Assembly: GCF_014196495.1 (NCBI RefSeq) | Contig: NZ_JACIDT010000013.1 | Location: 1-64,000 of the forward strand | Direction: 5' to 3' | DNA: 64,000 nucleotides | From: Sphingobium jiangsuense | Lineage (GTDB): Bacteria > Pseudomonadota > Alphaproteobacteria > Sphingomonadales > Sphingomonadaceae | Shown: positions 34,639-43,359 of the stretch, piece by piece | How positions within the stretch are numbered: the stretch's first letter is position 1 | Layout of the letters: every line of letters starts with the position of its first letter | Program-made: the position numbers and the translations under genes | Notes under the pieces: generated by a model | What the model was told of the DNA's origin: nothing | The model's input: the letters and a program-made list of their open reading frames with translations, nothing else | The model's database searches: none

Positions 34639-35349
34639 ATGTCCACCATGTCCCCGCTTGCCCAGCGCATACTCTTCATGGATGGCGAGGCGATCCTGCT
34701 CGACAAGCCGTCGGGCCTGCCGGTCGATCCGCCGCGCGACGGGTCGCTCAGCCTCGAAAACCATCTCGCTTCGCTGACCTTCGGCTTCCAGCGCTGGCCG
34801 CTGGCCGTCCATCGGCTGGACCGCGACACCAGCGGCTGCCTGCTGCTGGCGCGCAACCCCAAGGCGCACAAGCGCTTCGCCGCCGCGTTCGAGGCGGGCG
34901 AGGTGTCAAAAACCTATGTCGCGGCCGTTGCCGGAACGCCGCCCGCACAGGAAGGGATCATCGACCTGCCGCTCACCAAGATCAGCAGTGCCGAGCGCGG
35001 CTGGCGCATGGTGGGCAGCCCCAAGGGCAAGCCCGCCCTCACCCGCTGGCGGCTGGTCGCGACGGTCGCCGCGCCGGAGGGGGAGCGCTCGCTGATCGCC
35101 TGCTTCCCGGAAACCGGCCGCACCCACCAGATCCGCGTCCATCTGGCCGAGGGGCTGCGGCTCGGCATCATCGGCGATCCCGTCTACGGCACGCCGCCTC
35201 TGGAACCGGGCGCGGCGATGCTGCTCCATGCGCGCTCGCTCTCCATCCCGCGCAAGGGCAAGCCGCCGGTGGAGGGCAAGGCCCCGCTGCCCGACCGCTT
35301 CCACGCGGCGGGCTTTACTGAAACGACGCTGACCGATGCCGGGCTTTGA
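34639..35349 (+). CDS. RluA-family pseudouridine synthase
   Basis: A 236-residue RNA pseudouridine synthase. The catalytic aspartate is in HRLDRDTSGCLLL, and the GRTHQIRVHL block is also present. The S4 domain seen in some members is absent, so it resembles the short RluA/TruC-type enzymes. Start at 34639 (MSTMSPLAQR) chosen over upstream frames; 34648 is possible. It overlaps arfB by 14 bp. Confidence 0.88.
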   Translation: MSTMSPLAQRILFMDGEAILLDKPSGLPVDPPRDGSLSLENHLASLTFGFQRWPLAVHRLDRDTSGCLLLARNPKAHKRFAAAFEAGEVSKTYVAAVAGTPPAQEGIIDLPLTKISSAERGWRMVGSPKGKPALTRWRLVATVAAPEGERSLIACFPETGRTHQIRVHLAEGLRLGIIGDPVYGTPPLEPGAAMLLHARSLSIPRKGKPPVEGKAPLPDRFHAAGFTETTLTDAGL

Positions 35350-35755
35350 TCCCGACCTCTACACCATCCCGGCCGAAGCGCTGGAGGAGCGCTTCGTAAC
35401 GGCGGGCGGCCCCGGCGGGCAGAATGTCAACAAGGTGGCGACGGCGGTGCAACTGCGCGTCGACATCTTCCGCCTCGGCCTGCCCGTGCATGTCTTCCGC
35501 AAACTCAAGGAGCTGGCAGGATCGCGCCTCAACAGCGAGGGCGTCATCGTCATTCAGGCGCAGCGCTTCCGCACGCAGGAGGCCAATCGCGAGGATGCGC
35601 GCAACCGCTTCGTCGCGATGCTCGCCAAGGCGCATGAACGGGAGGAACGCCGCATCGCGACCCGGCCCAGCAAGGCGTCCAAGGCGCGGCGGATCGAGGC
35701 CAAGAAGGCGCGCTCCACGATCAAGGCGGGCCGGGGCAAGTACCGCCCCGATTGA
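35336..35755 (+). CDS. arfB: alternative ribosome-rescue factor ArfB (peptidyl-tRNA hydrolase)
   Basis: A 139-residue release-factor-like protein with the catalytic GGQ motif in TAGGPGGQNVNKVAT (about residues 23-37) and a basic C-terminal tail (RPSKASKARRIEAKKARSTIKAGRGKYR) that enters the mRNA channel of stalled ribosomes. It lacks the codon-recognition domain of normal release factors. The pairing with the pseudouridine synthase gene is by a 14-bp overlap. Confidence 0.92.
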   Translation: MPGFDPDLYTIPAEALEERFVTAGGPGGQNVNKVATAVQLRVDIFRLGLPVHVFRKLKELAGSRLNSEGVIVIQAQRFRTQEANREDARNRFVAMLAKAHEREERRIATRPSKASKARRIEAKKARSTIKAGRGKYRPD

Positions 35756-35922
35756 GGCGCCTGCTGTCCCGATCGAGCCATTTCGGGACAGGCCGAGCAC
35801 CGGACCCGCCCCATCCGGGTGGACCCGCCTTTCCCCGGATGGTATATGCGGCGTTAAGAATATCGCGCCTCTGCCCCTTGCGAGACGGACCTGTCCGGGC
35901 AGATCAGACGAGAGGGATTGTC

Positions 35923-36312
35923 ATGCGCCGCCGCGCCACCCTGATTTCCATGCTGCTGCTTCCCCTGACCGCCACCGCCCCGTCCGCGCTCGCGCAGGAC
36001 AAGGGCGCCGCCACGCCGCGCCTCGACTATCGGATGGACGGCTATCGCGACGAGCAGCTGACCCATGACAGCCGGGGGGAGGATTATCGCGGCCGCTGGG
36101 TCGGCACCTGGTATGGGGCGGACGGCACCACCTACAGCGGCACCTATGAAGGCGGCTTCGACGCCAACGGCCAGCCCGCTCCGGCCCCCGCGCCAGCACC
36201 GCATACCGAGCCCGACCCGGCCTATATCGGCAGCGGAAAGGTCGTCAACGGCTGGTATTATCCGCCGCCGGTGGTGACGACGACCGTAACGGAATATGCG
36301 CCGGCGCGCTGA
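35923..36312 (+). CDS. secreted hypothetical protein, Tyr/Pro-rich
   Basis: A 129-residue protein with a signal peptide (cleavage near ALAQD, residue 26). The mature part has a GTWYGADGTTYSGTYEGGF segment, a Pro/Ala linker (PAPAPAPAPHTEP) and a C-terminal NGWYYPPPVVTTTVTEY. I recognise no family. ATG at 35923 was chosen because it begins the signal peptide. The short Gly/Tyr repeats suggest a surface or envelope role, not more. Confidence 0.75.
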   Translation: MRRRATLISMLLLPLTATAPSALAQDKGAATPRLDYRMDGYRDEQLTHDSRGEDYRGRWVGTWYGADGTTYSGTYEGGFDANGQPAPAPAPAPHTEPDPAYIGSGKVVNGWYYPPPVVTTTVTEYAPAR

Positions 36313-36420
36313 CGCCGGCCCGCACCTTCCCCTTCCCCGATCCTGATCGCCTCCGCCGCCCCGACAGCGGAACCTGCAAACGCGCCCCGCCGACATTGCA
36401 AAAATCGATCCAGGCGATTA

Positions 36421-36431
36421 TATCAATGATA
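36421..36431. promoter_or_regulatory. palindrome TATCA-A-TGATA upstream of oxyR, candidate operator
   Basis: An 11-bp palindrome in an AT-rich pocket 21 bp before the oxyR start. OxyR-type proteins often autoregulate through such AT-rich dyads, but the motif here is short and not tested. Confidence 0.3.
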
Positions 36432-36451
36432 TTAATCCAGGGGGTCGATCA

Positions 36452-37363
36452 ATGTCCGCTTATCTGCCGACGCTCAAGCAACTGCAATATCTGATCGCGC
36501 TGAAGGAACAGGGGCATTTCGGGCGCGCCGCCGAAAGCTGCTTCGTCACCCAGTCGACCCTGTCCGCCGGGATAAGGGAGCTGGAAACGCTGATCGGCAC
36601 CACGCTGGTGGAGCGGACGCGCCGCGTCGTGCGCTTCACGCAGCTGGGCGACCGCATCGTCGAAAAGGCCTATCGCGTGCTGCGGGAGGCGGAGGAATTG
36701 GCCGCCATCGCGCAGGCGGCGGGCAAGCCGCTGTCGGGCGACCTGCGGATGAGCGTCATCCCCACCATCGCCCCGTTCCTGCTGCCCCGCCTGCTGCCGC
36801 ATCTGCGCCGCGAAAAGCCGGAACTGAAGCTCTACCTGCGCGAGGAAACCAGCGCGGCGGCGGTGGAATCGCTGCGCCACGGCCATGTCGATTGCGTGCT
36901 GATGGCGCTGCCCTTCGCCACCGGCGAGGTCGAGCAGGCGCATCTGTTCGACGACAGGCTCTTCGTCGCCTTTCCGCGCGACGATCCGCGCGACCCGCCC
37001 TCCACCATCGACCCGGATATGATCGACGAGACGCGCCTGCTGCTGCTGGAGGACGGCCATTGCCTGAAGGACCACGCGCTGGCCGCGTGCAACCGCCCGG
37101 AACTGCGCGCCGAGGCGACGATGATGGGCACGTCCCTGCACACGCTGGTGCAGATGGTGGACAATGGCCTCGGCCTTACGCTGCTGCCCGAAATGGCGAT
37201 CAAGGGCGGCATATTGGAGCATACCAACATCGCCGCCCGCCCGCTCCAGTCCGAGCATGCGGCGCGGGAAATCGCGCTGGTGTGGCGCAAGGGCAGCCCG
37301 CGCGAGAAGGAATTCCGCATGCTGGCGGAGATATTGCAGCATCTCGCCCAGCAGGAGGGCTAG
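36452..37363 (+). CDS. oxyR: hydrogen-peroxide-sensing LysR regulator OxyR
   Basis: A 303-residue LysR-type regulator. The winged helix-turn-helix is in residues 5-65; the redox pair is C204 and C213 in EDGHCLKDHALAAC, the same spacing and context as the disulfide-forming cysteines of E. coli OxyR. The regulatory domain ends normally. It should activate peroxide-defence genes after oxidation. It converges with moaE, overlapping by four bases at the 3' ends. Confidence 0.93.
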   Translation: MSAYLPTLKQLQYLIALKEQGHFGRAAESCFVTQSTLSAGIRELETLIGTTLVERTRRVVRFTQLGDRIVEKAYRVLREAEELAAIAQAAGKPLSGDLRMSVIPTIAPFLLPRLLPHLRREKPELKLYLREETSAAAVESLRHGHVDCVLMALPFATGEVEQAHLFDDRLFVAFPRDDPRDPPSTIDPDMIDETRLLLLEDGHCLKDHALAACNRPELRAEATMMGTSLHTLVQMVDNGLGLTLLPEMAIKGGILEHTNIAARPLQSEHAAREIALVWRKGSPREKEFRMLAEILQHLAQQEG

Positions 37364-37806
37364 CTCTTCATCCAGCGGTCGCGCGCGGCGTCGTCTTCGG
37401 CCCGCGCCTCGACCCACTGCGAGCGGCCGTCGAGAAAGCTTTCCTTCTTCCAGAACGGCGCCGAGCTCTTGAGCCAGTCGATCAGGAAGGCGCAGCTTTC
37501 CAGCGCGGCGGCGCGATGGATGGAGGCGGTGCCGACGAACACGATCCGGTCCTCCGGCTGCAAATCCCCGACGCGGTGGACGACGGTGACGCCCAGCAGC
37601 GGCCAGCGCGCCCGTGCTTCCTCCACGATATGCGCGATGCGCCGCTCCGTCATCGCGGGATAATGGTCGAGCCGCATCGAGACGAGGCCGCCCCCGCCGC
37701 GCACGATGCCGGTGAAGCTGGCCACCGCCCCACCGCCCAGCCGCTCCAGCGGTTCCAGCAGGGCGGCCGGGTCGAAGCCCTCCTCGCCGATGCGGATGTG
37801 GATCAT
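37360..37806 (-). CDS. moaE: molybdopterin synthase catalytic subunit MoaE
   Basis: A 148-residue MoaE. The RRIAHIV and HRVGDLQPEDRIV blocks, the ASIHRAAALESC segment and the catalytic lysine region APFWKKE are visible. With MoaD it forms molybdopterin synthase, which adds the dithiolene sulfurs to precursor Z. The start overlaps moaD (GTG/ATG region at 37803-37806), so the two subunits are cotranslated. Confidence 0.94.
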   Translation of the reverse strand: MIHIRIGEEGFDPAALLEPLERLGGGAVASFTGIVRGGGGLVSMRLDHYPAMTERRIAHIVEEARARWPLLGVTVVHRVGDLQPEDRIVFVGTASIHRAAALESCAFLIDWLKSSAPFWKKESFLDGRSQWVEARAEDDAARDRWMKS

Positions 37807-38063
37807 CCCCCGGTCACCGGCGGAAACAGCGCCAGTTCATGCGCATTCCCCAGCGGCGTTTCCAGTGGCACGAACGCATGGTCGAGCGCGGCGCGCAGGC
37901 GGCTCCTGTCCGCGAACGCCTCGGCATAGCCCGGCCCGCGCGGGACCAGGCTGTCGATCAGGTCGGCGATGGTGGCCTCCGCCCCCGGATGCTCGACCGT
38001 CTCGCCGTCGCGGCCGATCGCTTCGCGCACCCATGCGAAATAGAGGATATCCAGCGTCGCCAT
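37803..38063 (-). CDS. moaD: molybdopterin synthase sulfur-carrier subunit MoaD
   Basis: An 86-residue ubiquitin-like sulfur carrier ending in the required Gly-Gly (FPPVTGG), where the thiocarboxylate is formed. It lies 3 bp after pgsA and overlaps moaE. Confidence 0.93.
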   Translation of the reverse strand: MATLDILYFAWVREAIGRDGETVEHPGAEATIADLIDSLVPRGPGYAEAFADRSRLRAALDHAFVPLETPLGNAHELALFPPVTGG

Positions 38064-38066
38064 AAC

Positions 38067-38630
38067 TCAATCCATATGCTTGATGCCGACGCGCAGATAA
38101 TCCCAGCCGGTTATCAGCGTCAGGATCGCCGCCGCCCACAGCGTCGCGAGGCCGACGAGCTGGACGATCGGCCAGCCCGGCAGCGCGCCCGCCAGGATCA
38201 TCGCGCCGAGCGCGATCAGCTGGAACGCGGTCTTCCATTTGGCGAGCCGCGACACCGGCACCGACACCTGCAACCCGGCCAGAAACTCGCGCAGGCCGGA
38301 GACGGCGATCTCGCGCAGCAGGATCACCAGCGCGGCGATGATGTGCACGCCCTTGATGTCCCGCGTCGCCGCCAGCATCAGGATCACCGCGCCGACCATG
38401 ATCTTGTCGGCGATCGGATCGAGGAAGATGCCGAGCCGCGACACCGTTCCTTTCGCGCGGGCCAGATAGCCGTCGAAATAATCGGTGATGCCCATCAGGC
38501 AATAAAGCAGGAAAGCCAGCGCATAGCCGGTCCGCCACTCATGCCCCTGCTCCGCCGGCCAGAGCAGCGCGACCAGCAGCGGGACGGCCAATATGCGGGA
38601 CAGGGTCAGAATATTCGGCAGGGTCAGCAT
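38067..38630 (-). CDS. pgsA: CDP-diacylglycerol--glycerol-3-phosphate 3-phosphatidyltransferase
   Basis: A 187-residue CDP-alcohol phosphatidyltransferase with four or five membrane helices. The diagnostic D-G-x2-A-R-x8-G-x3-D-x3-D motif is present in YFDGYLARAKGT to FLDPIADK. It makes phosphatidylglycerol phosphate, the precursor of phosphatidylglycerol and cardiolipin. The start MLTLPNILTLSRIL at 38630 is canonical; the frame extends upstream without protein character. A divergent MFS gene begins at 38794. Confidence 0.92.
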   Translation of the reverse strand: MLTLPNILTLSRILAVPLLVALLWPAEQGHEWRTGYALAFLLYCLMGITDYFDGYLARAKGTVSRLGIFLDPIADKIMVGAVILMLAATRDIKGVHIIAALVILLREIAVSGLREFLAGLQVSVPVSRLAKWKTAFQLIALGAMILAGALPGWPIVQLVGLATLWAAAILTLITGWDYLRVGIKHMD

Positions 38631-38793
38631 GGCCACCCTCGACTGCCACACCCTCCCCCCGCTGGCAAGCGCGGACAGGCGCCTGAGGCCCGATTGCGCG
38701 CCTTCTGCGGAAATCGGACCGCGGGATTGGACAGATCGGCCGCGAGCCTGTAGAGGGCGGGCAGTCGATAACGATCGGGATCCGCCACCGACC

Positions 38794-40092
38794 ATGAAAG
38801 CCTCGCTGCGGTTGTTGACGAAGCGCCGGTTCGCGCCGCTGTTCGTCACCCAGTTACTGGGCGCATTCAACGACAATCTCTTCAAAAATGCGGTGGTGCT
38901 GTTCGTCGTCTACAGCGTCTACAGCGATCCGCACGCGGAAACATGGTTCAGCGCCATCGCCACCGGGCTGGTCACCCTGCCCTTCTTCCTGCTGTCGGCG
39001 CTGTCGGGCCAGCTGGCCGACCAGCGCGACAAGGCGGGCATCATCCGGCTGGTGAAGCTGGCCGAGATCTTCATCATGATCGTCGGCGCGATCGGGCTGA
39101 TGCTCGCCTGGTTCGATTTCGCCGTCCATCTGCTGGCGGTGCCGCTGATGCTGCTGGCGATCTTCGCCATGGGGGTCCATTCGACCTTCTTCGGCCCGAT
39201 CAAATATGCGATCCTGCCGCAGCATCTGAAGAAGGACGAAGTGCTGGGCGGCACCGGGCTGGTCGAGGCGGGCACCTATATCGCGATCCTCGCCGGGACC
39301 ATCCTCGCCGGGCTGATTTCGGTGGAGGCCGCCGCCGTCGCCGTGCTGCTGGTCGCCGTCATCGGCTATATCAGCGGGCGCAAGGTGCCCCCGGCCCCGC
39401 CGCTGGCCGAACCGGTGAAGCTCGATTTCCATATCGTCCGCTCCTCCATCGCGCTGGTGAGCGGCACCATGCATATCCGGCGCCTGTTCCTCGCGATCGT
39501 TTCGATCAGCCTGTTCTGGACCATCGGCACGGTGCTGTTCATCCAGTTCCCGCCGCTGGTCAAGAATGTGCTGGCCGCAGACAAGGCGGTGGCCAGCCTG
39601 TTCCTCGCGGTCTTTTCGGTCGGCGTGGCGATCGGGTCGATCGCGATCAACCGCCTGCTGGGCGGCGCGGTATCGGCCAAATTCGCGCCGGTTTCCGTGC
39701 TGGCGATGGGCGCGTTCGTGATTGCCTTCCACATCGTCTGCCGCTTCTGGGACAGCGGCCTGCCGCCCGGCCAGCTGATGAGCTTTGCTCATTTCATCGA
39801 TCATGACCATGCCTATTGGCTGCTGGCGACGCTGCTGGGCATCGCCACCGCGGGCGGCATGTTCGTGGTGCCGCTCTACGCCTTCCTGACCACCACGGTC
39901 GACACCTCGCTGGCCGCGCGCACGGTCGCCGCCAACAACATCGTCAATTCCGGGGCGATGGTGATCGGCGCGTCGATCACCATCGGCATGAGCGCGTTTG
40001 GCGTGAACGTCGTCAACCAGTTGCTGCTGGCGGCGGCGATGTCGATCCTGTCGGCGTGGCTAGCGCAGAAGCTGCACCTCGCCTGCGATTGA
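38794..40092 (+). CDS. MFS transporter, LplT/lysophospholipid-transporter-like
   Basis: A 432-residue major facilitator with 11-12 helices. The N-terminal FVTQLLGAFNDNLFKNA and HSTFFGPIKYAILPQHL segments are characteristic of the LplT-type lysophospholipid flippase family, which returns lysophospholipids to the inner leaflet for re-acylation. In many bacteria this domain is fused to an acyltransferase; here it stands alone. The start MKASLRLLTKRRF at 38794 begins the first helix. Its location opposite pgsA fits a phospholipid role. Confidence 0.82.
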   Translation: MKASLRLLTKRRFAPLFVTQLLGAFNDNLFKNAVVLFVVYSVYSDPHAETWFSAIATGLVTLPFFLLSALSGQLADQRDKAGIIRLVKLAEIFIMIVGAIGLMLAWFDFAVHLLAVPLMLLAIFAMGVHSTFFGPIKYAILPQHLKKDEVLGGTGLVEAGTYIAILAGTILAGLISVEAAAVAVLLVAVIGYISGRKVPPAPPLAEPVKLDFHIVRSSIALVSGTMHIRRLFLAIVSISLFWTIGTVLFIQFPPLVKNVLAADKAVASLFLAVFSVGVAIGSIAINRLLGGAVSAKFAPVSVLAMGAFVIAFHIVCRFWDSGLPPGQLMSFAHFIDHDHAYWLLATLLGIATAGGMFVVPLYAFLTTTVDTSLAARTVAANNIVNSGAMVIGASITIGMSAFGVNVVNQLLLAAAMSILSAWLAQKLHLACD

Positions 40093-40180
40093 CGGCGGCG
40101 GCATAACCAGCCCCCCGCTCAAACAGACATGGCCGGATCGCGCCCCCACGATCCGGCCATTCCCCGCTGCAAGCCCCGTG

Positions 40181-40360
40181 TCAGAACAGGAAGCTGTAGG
40201 CCGCGATGAAGAAGGCGGCGAAGCTCATGAAGAAGAGCTTCACATCCTCGTCATTGCGTCTGCGCAGATCAGGCAAAGCGGCGAGCACATGCGGCGGAAG
40301 CGTCCGGCGAAAGGGGTGCCGGGCGGATTCCGTGGTCAGAACAAGGGCTCGTCTCTTCAT
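40181..40360 (-). CDS. small predicted membrane protein, 59 residues
   Basis: A short reading frame between the LplT-like gene and the methyltransferase. It begins MKRRALVLTTESARHPFRR, has a basic, DNA-like middle (LPDLRRRNDEDVK) and ends in a hydrophobic helix (LFFMSFAAFFIAAYSFLF). The gene order and the tidy basic-then-hydrophobic layout suggest a real protein. Function unknown; confirmation needs conservation in relatives. Confidence 0.55.
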   Translation of the reverse strand: MKRRALVLTTESARHPFRRTLPPHVLAALPDLRRRNDEDVKLFFMSFAAFFIAAYSFLF

Positions 40361-40443
40361 GCCCTTGGGTTAACAATTCGCCAATGGTTAAGAAATAGTA
40401 AATATCGGCCCGTCGGCACCTGTCCCATAACGGGGCGGAAATT

Positions 40444-41112
40444 TCAGGCCGCCTGCTCCTCTTCCGCCTCGATCCGGCGGTAATGGAAAACGGTCGCGGG
40501 CGGGAAATTCCGCACCGTCTGCCCGGCCCGTGCCGCGATGACGCCCATGTCGTTCAGCAGCGCCTGGTTGATCGGCGAGCGCACCGAATAGGTGAACTGG
40601 ACAAAGACGCCGCCCGGCGCGAGCAGCTTCAGCGCCTCTTCCAATATCGCGCGCTGCGTCGCCTGGTTCATCGCCAGCAGGGGCAGGCCGCTGATGACGC
40701 GCTGATACCCGCCCGGTTCGCCGGAGACATGGGCGCTGATGGTTTCCGCACGGTGGCGGATGATGTCGACGCCGGGGAAATGCCGTTCCAGCCCGCGCGC
40801 GAAGGCGGGGTTGATCTCCACCACCTCCAGCTTTTCGGGCGGCAGGCCGGTGGACAATATCTCGCGGGTGAAAACGCCGGTGCCGCCGCCCAGTTCGAGC
40901 ACCCTTCCGCCCTCGGGATCGATATCGCGCACCATCAGCCGCGCGAGGAAGCGGCTGGACGGCACGACCGAGGCGGTCTGTCGCGGCTTGCGTACCCATG
41001 CGGCCAGAAAATCAAGATATTCCGCCGCGCGAACCCTGACTGTGGCGCCTGAGGAAAGGGCAATGGCGCGCGGCTTGGTCCTGAAACTCATTGAGGGAAA
41101 ATCCCGTGTCAT
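40444..41112 (-). CDS. SAM-dependent methyltransferase, phospholipid N-methyltransferase (PmtA)-like
   Basis: A class I methyltransferase of 215-222 residues. The SAM motif I is VLELGGGTGVFT, motif post-I has VVEINPAFAR, and SGLPLLAMNQATQRAIL resembles the PmtA family, which methylates phosphatidylethanolamine. The start is uncertain: 41112 (MTRDFPSM) or 41091 (MSFRTKP), neither with a strong ribosome-binding site. The plus-strand lipoprotein gene starts about 200 bp away in the opposite direction. Confidence 0.82.
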   Translation of the reverse strand: MTRDFPSMSFRTKPRAIALSSGATVRVRAAEYLDFLAAWVRKPRQTASVVPSSRFLARLMVRDIDPEGGRVLELGGGTGVFTREILSTGLPPEKLEVVEINPAFARGLERHFPGVDIIRHRAETISAHVSGEPGGYQRVISGLPLLAMNQATQRAILEEALKLLAPGGVFVQFTYSVRSPINQALLNDMGVIAARAGQTVRNFPPATVFHYRRIEAEEEQAA

Positions 41113-41306
41113 TCCGATCGAGCGGCATGGCTGCCGCGGCTCGTGGGTTAAGGCAAGACGGGCCGATGTTCAATCCCGTTCTCAGCATTTCGCCCCGGCC
41201 GCGCAGGGGTCCGCCGGAACAAAAGCCACATGCAAACGCTGGTTTCATCGCCACGGCAATGATGGCACAAGCGCGACGAAGCCAGCGACAAAGGAACGAA
41301 GCCGCC

Positions 41307-41843
41307 ATGAATCATCGCTTTCCCGCATCCGCCTTCGCCCTCGCCTTCCTGCTGACCGCCTGCTCTTCCCAGAAGGACGACGAGGCGGGGAACGACACCA
41401 ATCTTTCCGCCCCCATCGTCGACAACCGCGCCGTGGGGACGGCAAGCGAGGACATGCCGGACAACGCCACGCAGGCCAATGCGGCCACCCCCGCCGCGCC
41501 CGACATCGCCAACGAGAACCAGAGCCGGGAACAGATCCCGCTGGCGCTGCGGGGCCGCTGGGGGCTGGTGCCCGCCGACTGCGAGAAGCGCAGCGACAAC
41601 AAGGGCCTACTGGTGATTTCCGGCACGACGCTGGGCTTTTATGAATCGCGCGGCACGCTCAAATCCATCACCGAATGGACGCCCGCGCGCCTGCATGCCG
41701 ATTTCGACTTCACCGGCGAGGGCATGAGCTGGACGCGGGAGATGGAGCTGGACCTGCAACAGGGCGACACCGTGCTGGTCCGCCGTGACCATGGCGAGGA
41801 CGCCCAGCCGGGCGCGCTGCGCTATCGCCGCTGCGCGGGGTGA
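41307..41843 (+). CDS. predicted lipoprotein of unknown function
   Basis: A 178-residue protein with a lipobox (FLLTACSSQ, lipid Cys near residue 18), a low-complexity Asn/Asp/Ala stretch to about residue 70 and a C-terminal globular part (LRGRWGLVPADCEKRSDNK, then TRMELDLQQGDTVLVRRD-type strands). No family recognised with certainty; a lipocalin-like or META-like fold is possible. The start follows AAGGAA. Confidence 0.78.
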   Translation: MNHRFPASAFALAFLLTACSSQKDDEAGNDTNLSAPIVDNRAVGTASEDMPDNATQANAATPAAPDIANENQSREQIPLALRGRWGLVPADCEKRSDNKGLLVISGTTLGFYESRGTLKSITEWTPARLHADFDFTGEGMSWTREMELDLQQGDTVLVRRDHGEDAQPGALRYRRCAG

Positions 41844-41872
41844 TGGCCGGATCGGGTTTGCGTCTCCCCATT

Positions 41873-41954
41873 TTCGTCATGCCAGCGCAGGCTGGCATCT
41901 CGGGAGGCGGCGCGCGACATGGCCTACGACCCCAGCCTGCGCTGGGGTGACGAA
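41873..41954. repeat. REPIN-like double palindrome
   Basis: Two short palindromes face each other: ATGCCAGC with GCTGGCAT around GCAG, and ACCCCAGC with GCTGGGGT around CTGC, bracketed by TTCGTCA (41873) and TGACGAA (to 41954). The whole looks like a REPIN, a paired REP unit dispersed by a RAYT transposase. A 13-C homopolymer follows at 41967-41979. Confidence 0.65.
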
Positions 41955-42063
41955 TGAAGAAGGCGGCCCCCCCCCCCCCGCATCCGCTCTGGACAAATCA
42001 CTGCCGTCCCCGCCATCAAGGCGCACCACTCACCCTTCCCGCCGTGAAAAGGCCCTGTCGTCC

Positions 42064-43359
42064 ATGACCGCCATCGCCCGCCCGTCCTCGCGCTCCCGCC
42101 TGCTCTCCATCATCGGCGGGTCGGCGGGCAATCTGGTCGAATGGTATGACTGGTATGTCTACGCCGCCTTCGCCCTCTATTTCGCGCCGGTCTTCTTCCC
42201 GCGCGAGGACCCGACCGCCCAGTTGCTGAGCACCGGCGCGATCTTCGCCATCGGCTTCCTGATGCGCCCGATCGGCGCGTGGGCGATGGGCATCTACGCC
42301 GACCGCAAGGGACGCAAGGCGGGCCTGACCGTCTCGATCCTGCTGATGAGCGGCGGGTCGATGCTGATCGCCTGCACGCCCACCTATGCCAGCATCGGCG
42401 TCGGCGCGCCGATCCTGCTGGTGCTCGCGCGGCTGCTTCAGGGGCTGTCGGTCGGTGGCGAATATGGGGCGAGCGCGACCTATCTTTCCGAAATGGCGGG
42501 CAGCGAGCGGCGCGGCTTCTGGTCGAGCTTCCAATATGTGACGCTGATCATGGGGCAGCTCATCGCGCTCGCCGTGCTGCTGGTGCTGCAACGGCTGCTG
42601 GGCGAGGCGGCGCTGGAAAGCTGGGGCTGGCGCATTCCCTTCTTCATCGGCGGGCTGCTGGCGCTGATCGTCCTCGTGCTGCGGCGGCGGTTGCTGGAAA
42701 CGGAGCATCACCAGAAGGCCGCGCAACGCACCGATGTACCGAAATCCAGCCTCTTTTCGCTGCTGCGCCATCACCCCGGCGCGGCGGCGCTGGTGGTGGC
42801 GCTGACCGCGGGCGGCACGCTCGCCTTCTATACCTACACCACCTATATGCAGAAATATCTCGTCAATTCCGCCGGATTTTCCCGCGTGACGGCGAGCGAG
42901 ATCATGGCGGGCACGCTGTTCCTGTTCATGCTCGCCCAGCCGCTGTTCGGCGCGCTGTCCGACCGGATCGGTCGCCGCCCGCTGATGATCGGCTTCGGCC
43001 TCGCCGGATTGCTCGGCACGGTGCCGCTGTTCCGCGCGCTGGAGCAGGCGCAGAGCAGCGCCGCCGCCTTCGCGCTGGTGATGGCCTCGCTGGTCGCGGT
43101 GAGCGGCTATACCTCGATCAACGCGGTGGTGAAGGCGGAGCTGTTCCCCGCCCATATCCGCGCGCTGGGGGTCGCCCTGCCCTATGCGGTCGCCAATGCA
43201 CTGTTCGGCGGCAGCGCGGAATATGTCGCGCTCCAGCTCAAGGACTGGGGGCAGGAAAGCGCCTTCTACTGGTATGTCAGCGGGATGATCGGCCTGTCGC
43301 TGGTCGCCTATGTGGTGATGAGCGAAACGAAGCTGTCCAGCCTGATAGACCGGGATTAA
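42064..43359 (+). CDS. MFS permease, metabolite:H+ symporter (KgtP-like)
   Basis: A 431-residue 12-helix permease of the MHS group (alpha-ketoglutarate, proline/betaine, citrate carriers). The family start GNLVEWYDWYVYAAFALYFAP, the GIYADRKGRKAGL loop and the RLLQGLSVGGEYGASATYLSE helix are diagnostic. The start at 42064 was chosen because the 93 codons upstream cover REPIN and poly-C DNA. Its 3' end overlaps the sirtuin gene by four bases. Confidence 0.88.
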   Translation: MTAIARPSSRSRLLSIIGGSAGNLVEWYDWYVYAAFALYFAPVFFPREDPTAQLLSTGAIFAIGFLMRPIGAWAMGIYADRKGRKAGLTVSILLMSGGSMLIACTPTYASIGVGAPILLVLARLLQGLSVGGEYGASATYLSEMAGSERRGFWSSFQYVTLIMGQLIALAVLLVLQRLLGEAALESWGWRIPFFIGGLLALIVLVLRRRLLETEHHQKAAQRTDVPKSSLFSLLRHHPGAAALVVALTAGGTLAFYTYTTYMQKYLVNSAGFSRVTASEIMAGTLFLFMLAQPLFGALSDRIGRRPLMIGFGLAGLLGTVPLFRALEQAQSSAAAFALVMASLVAVSGYTSINAVVKAELFPAHIRALGVALPYAVANALFGGSAEYVALQLKDWGQESAFYWYVSGMIGLSLVAYVVMSETKLSSLIDRD

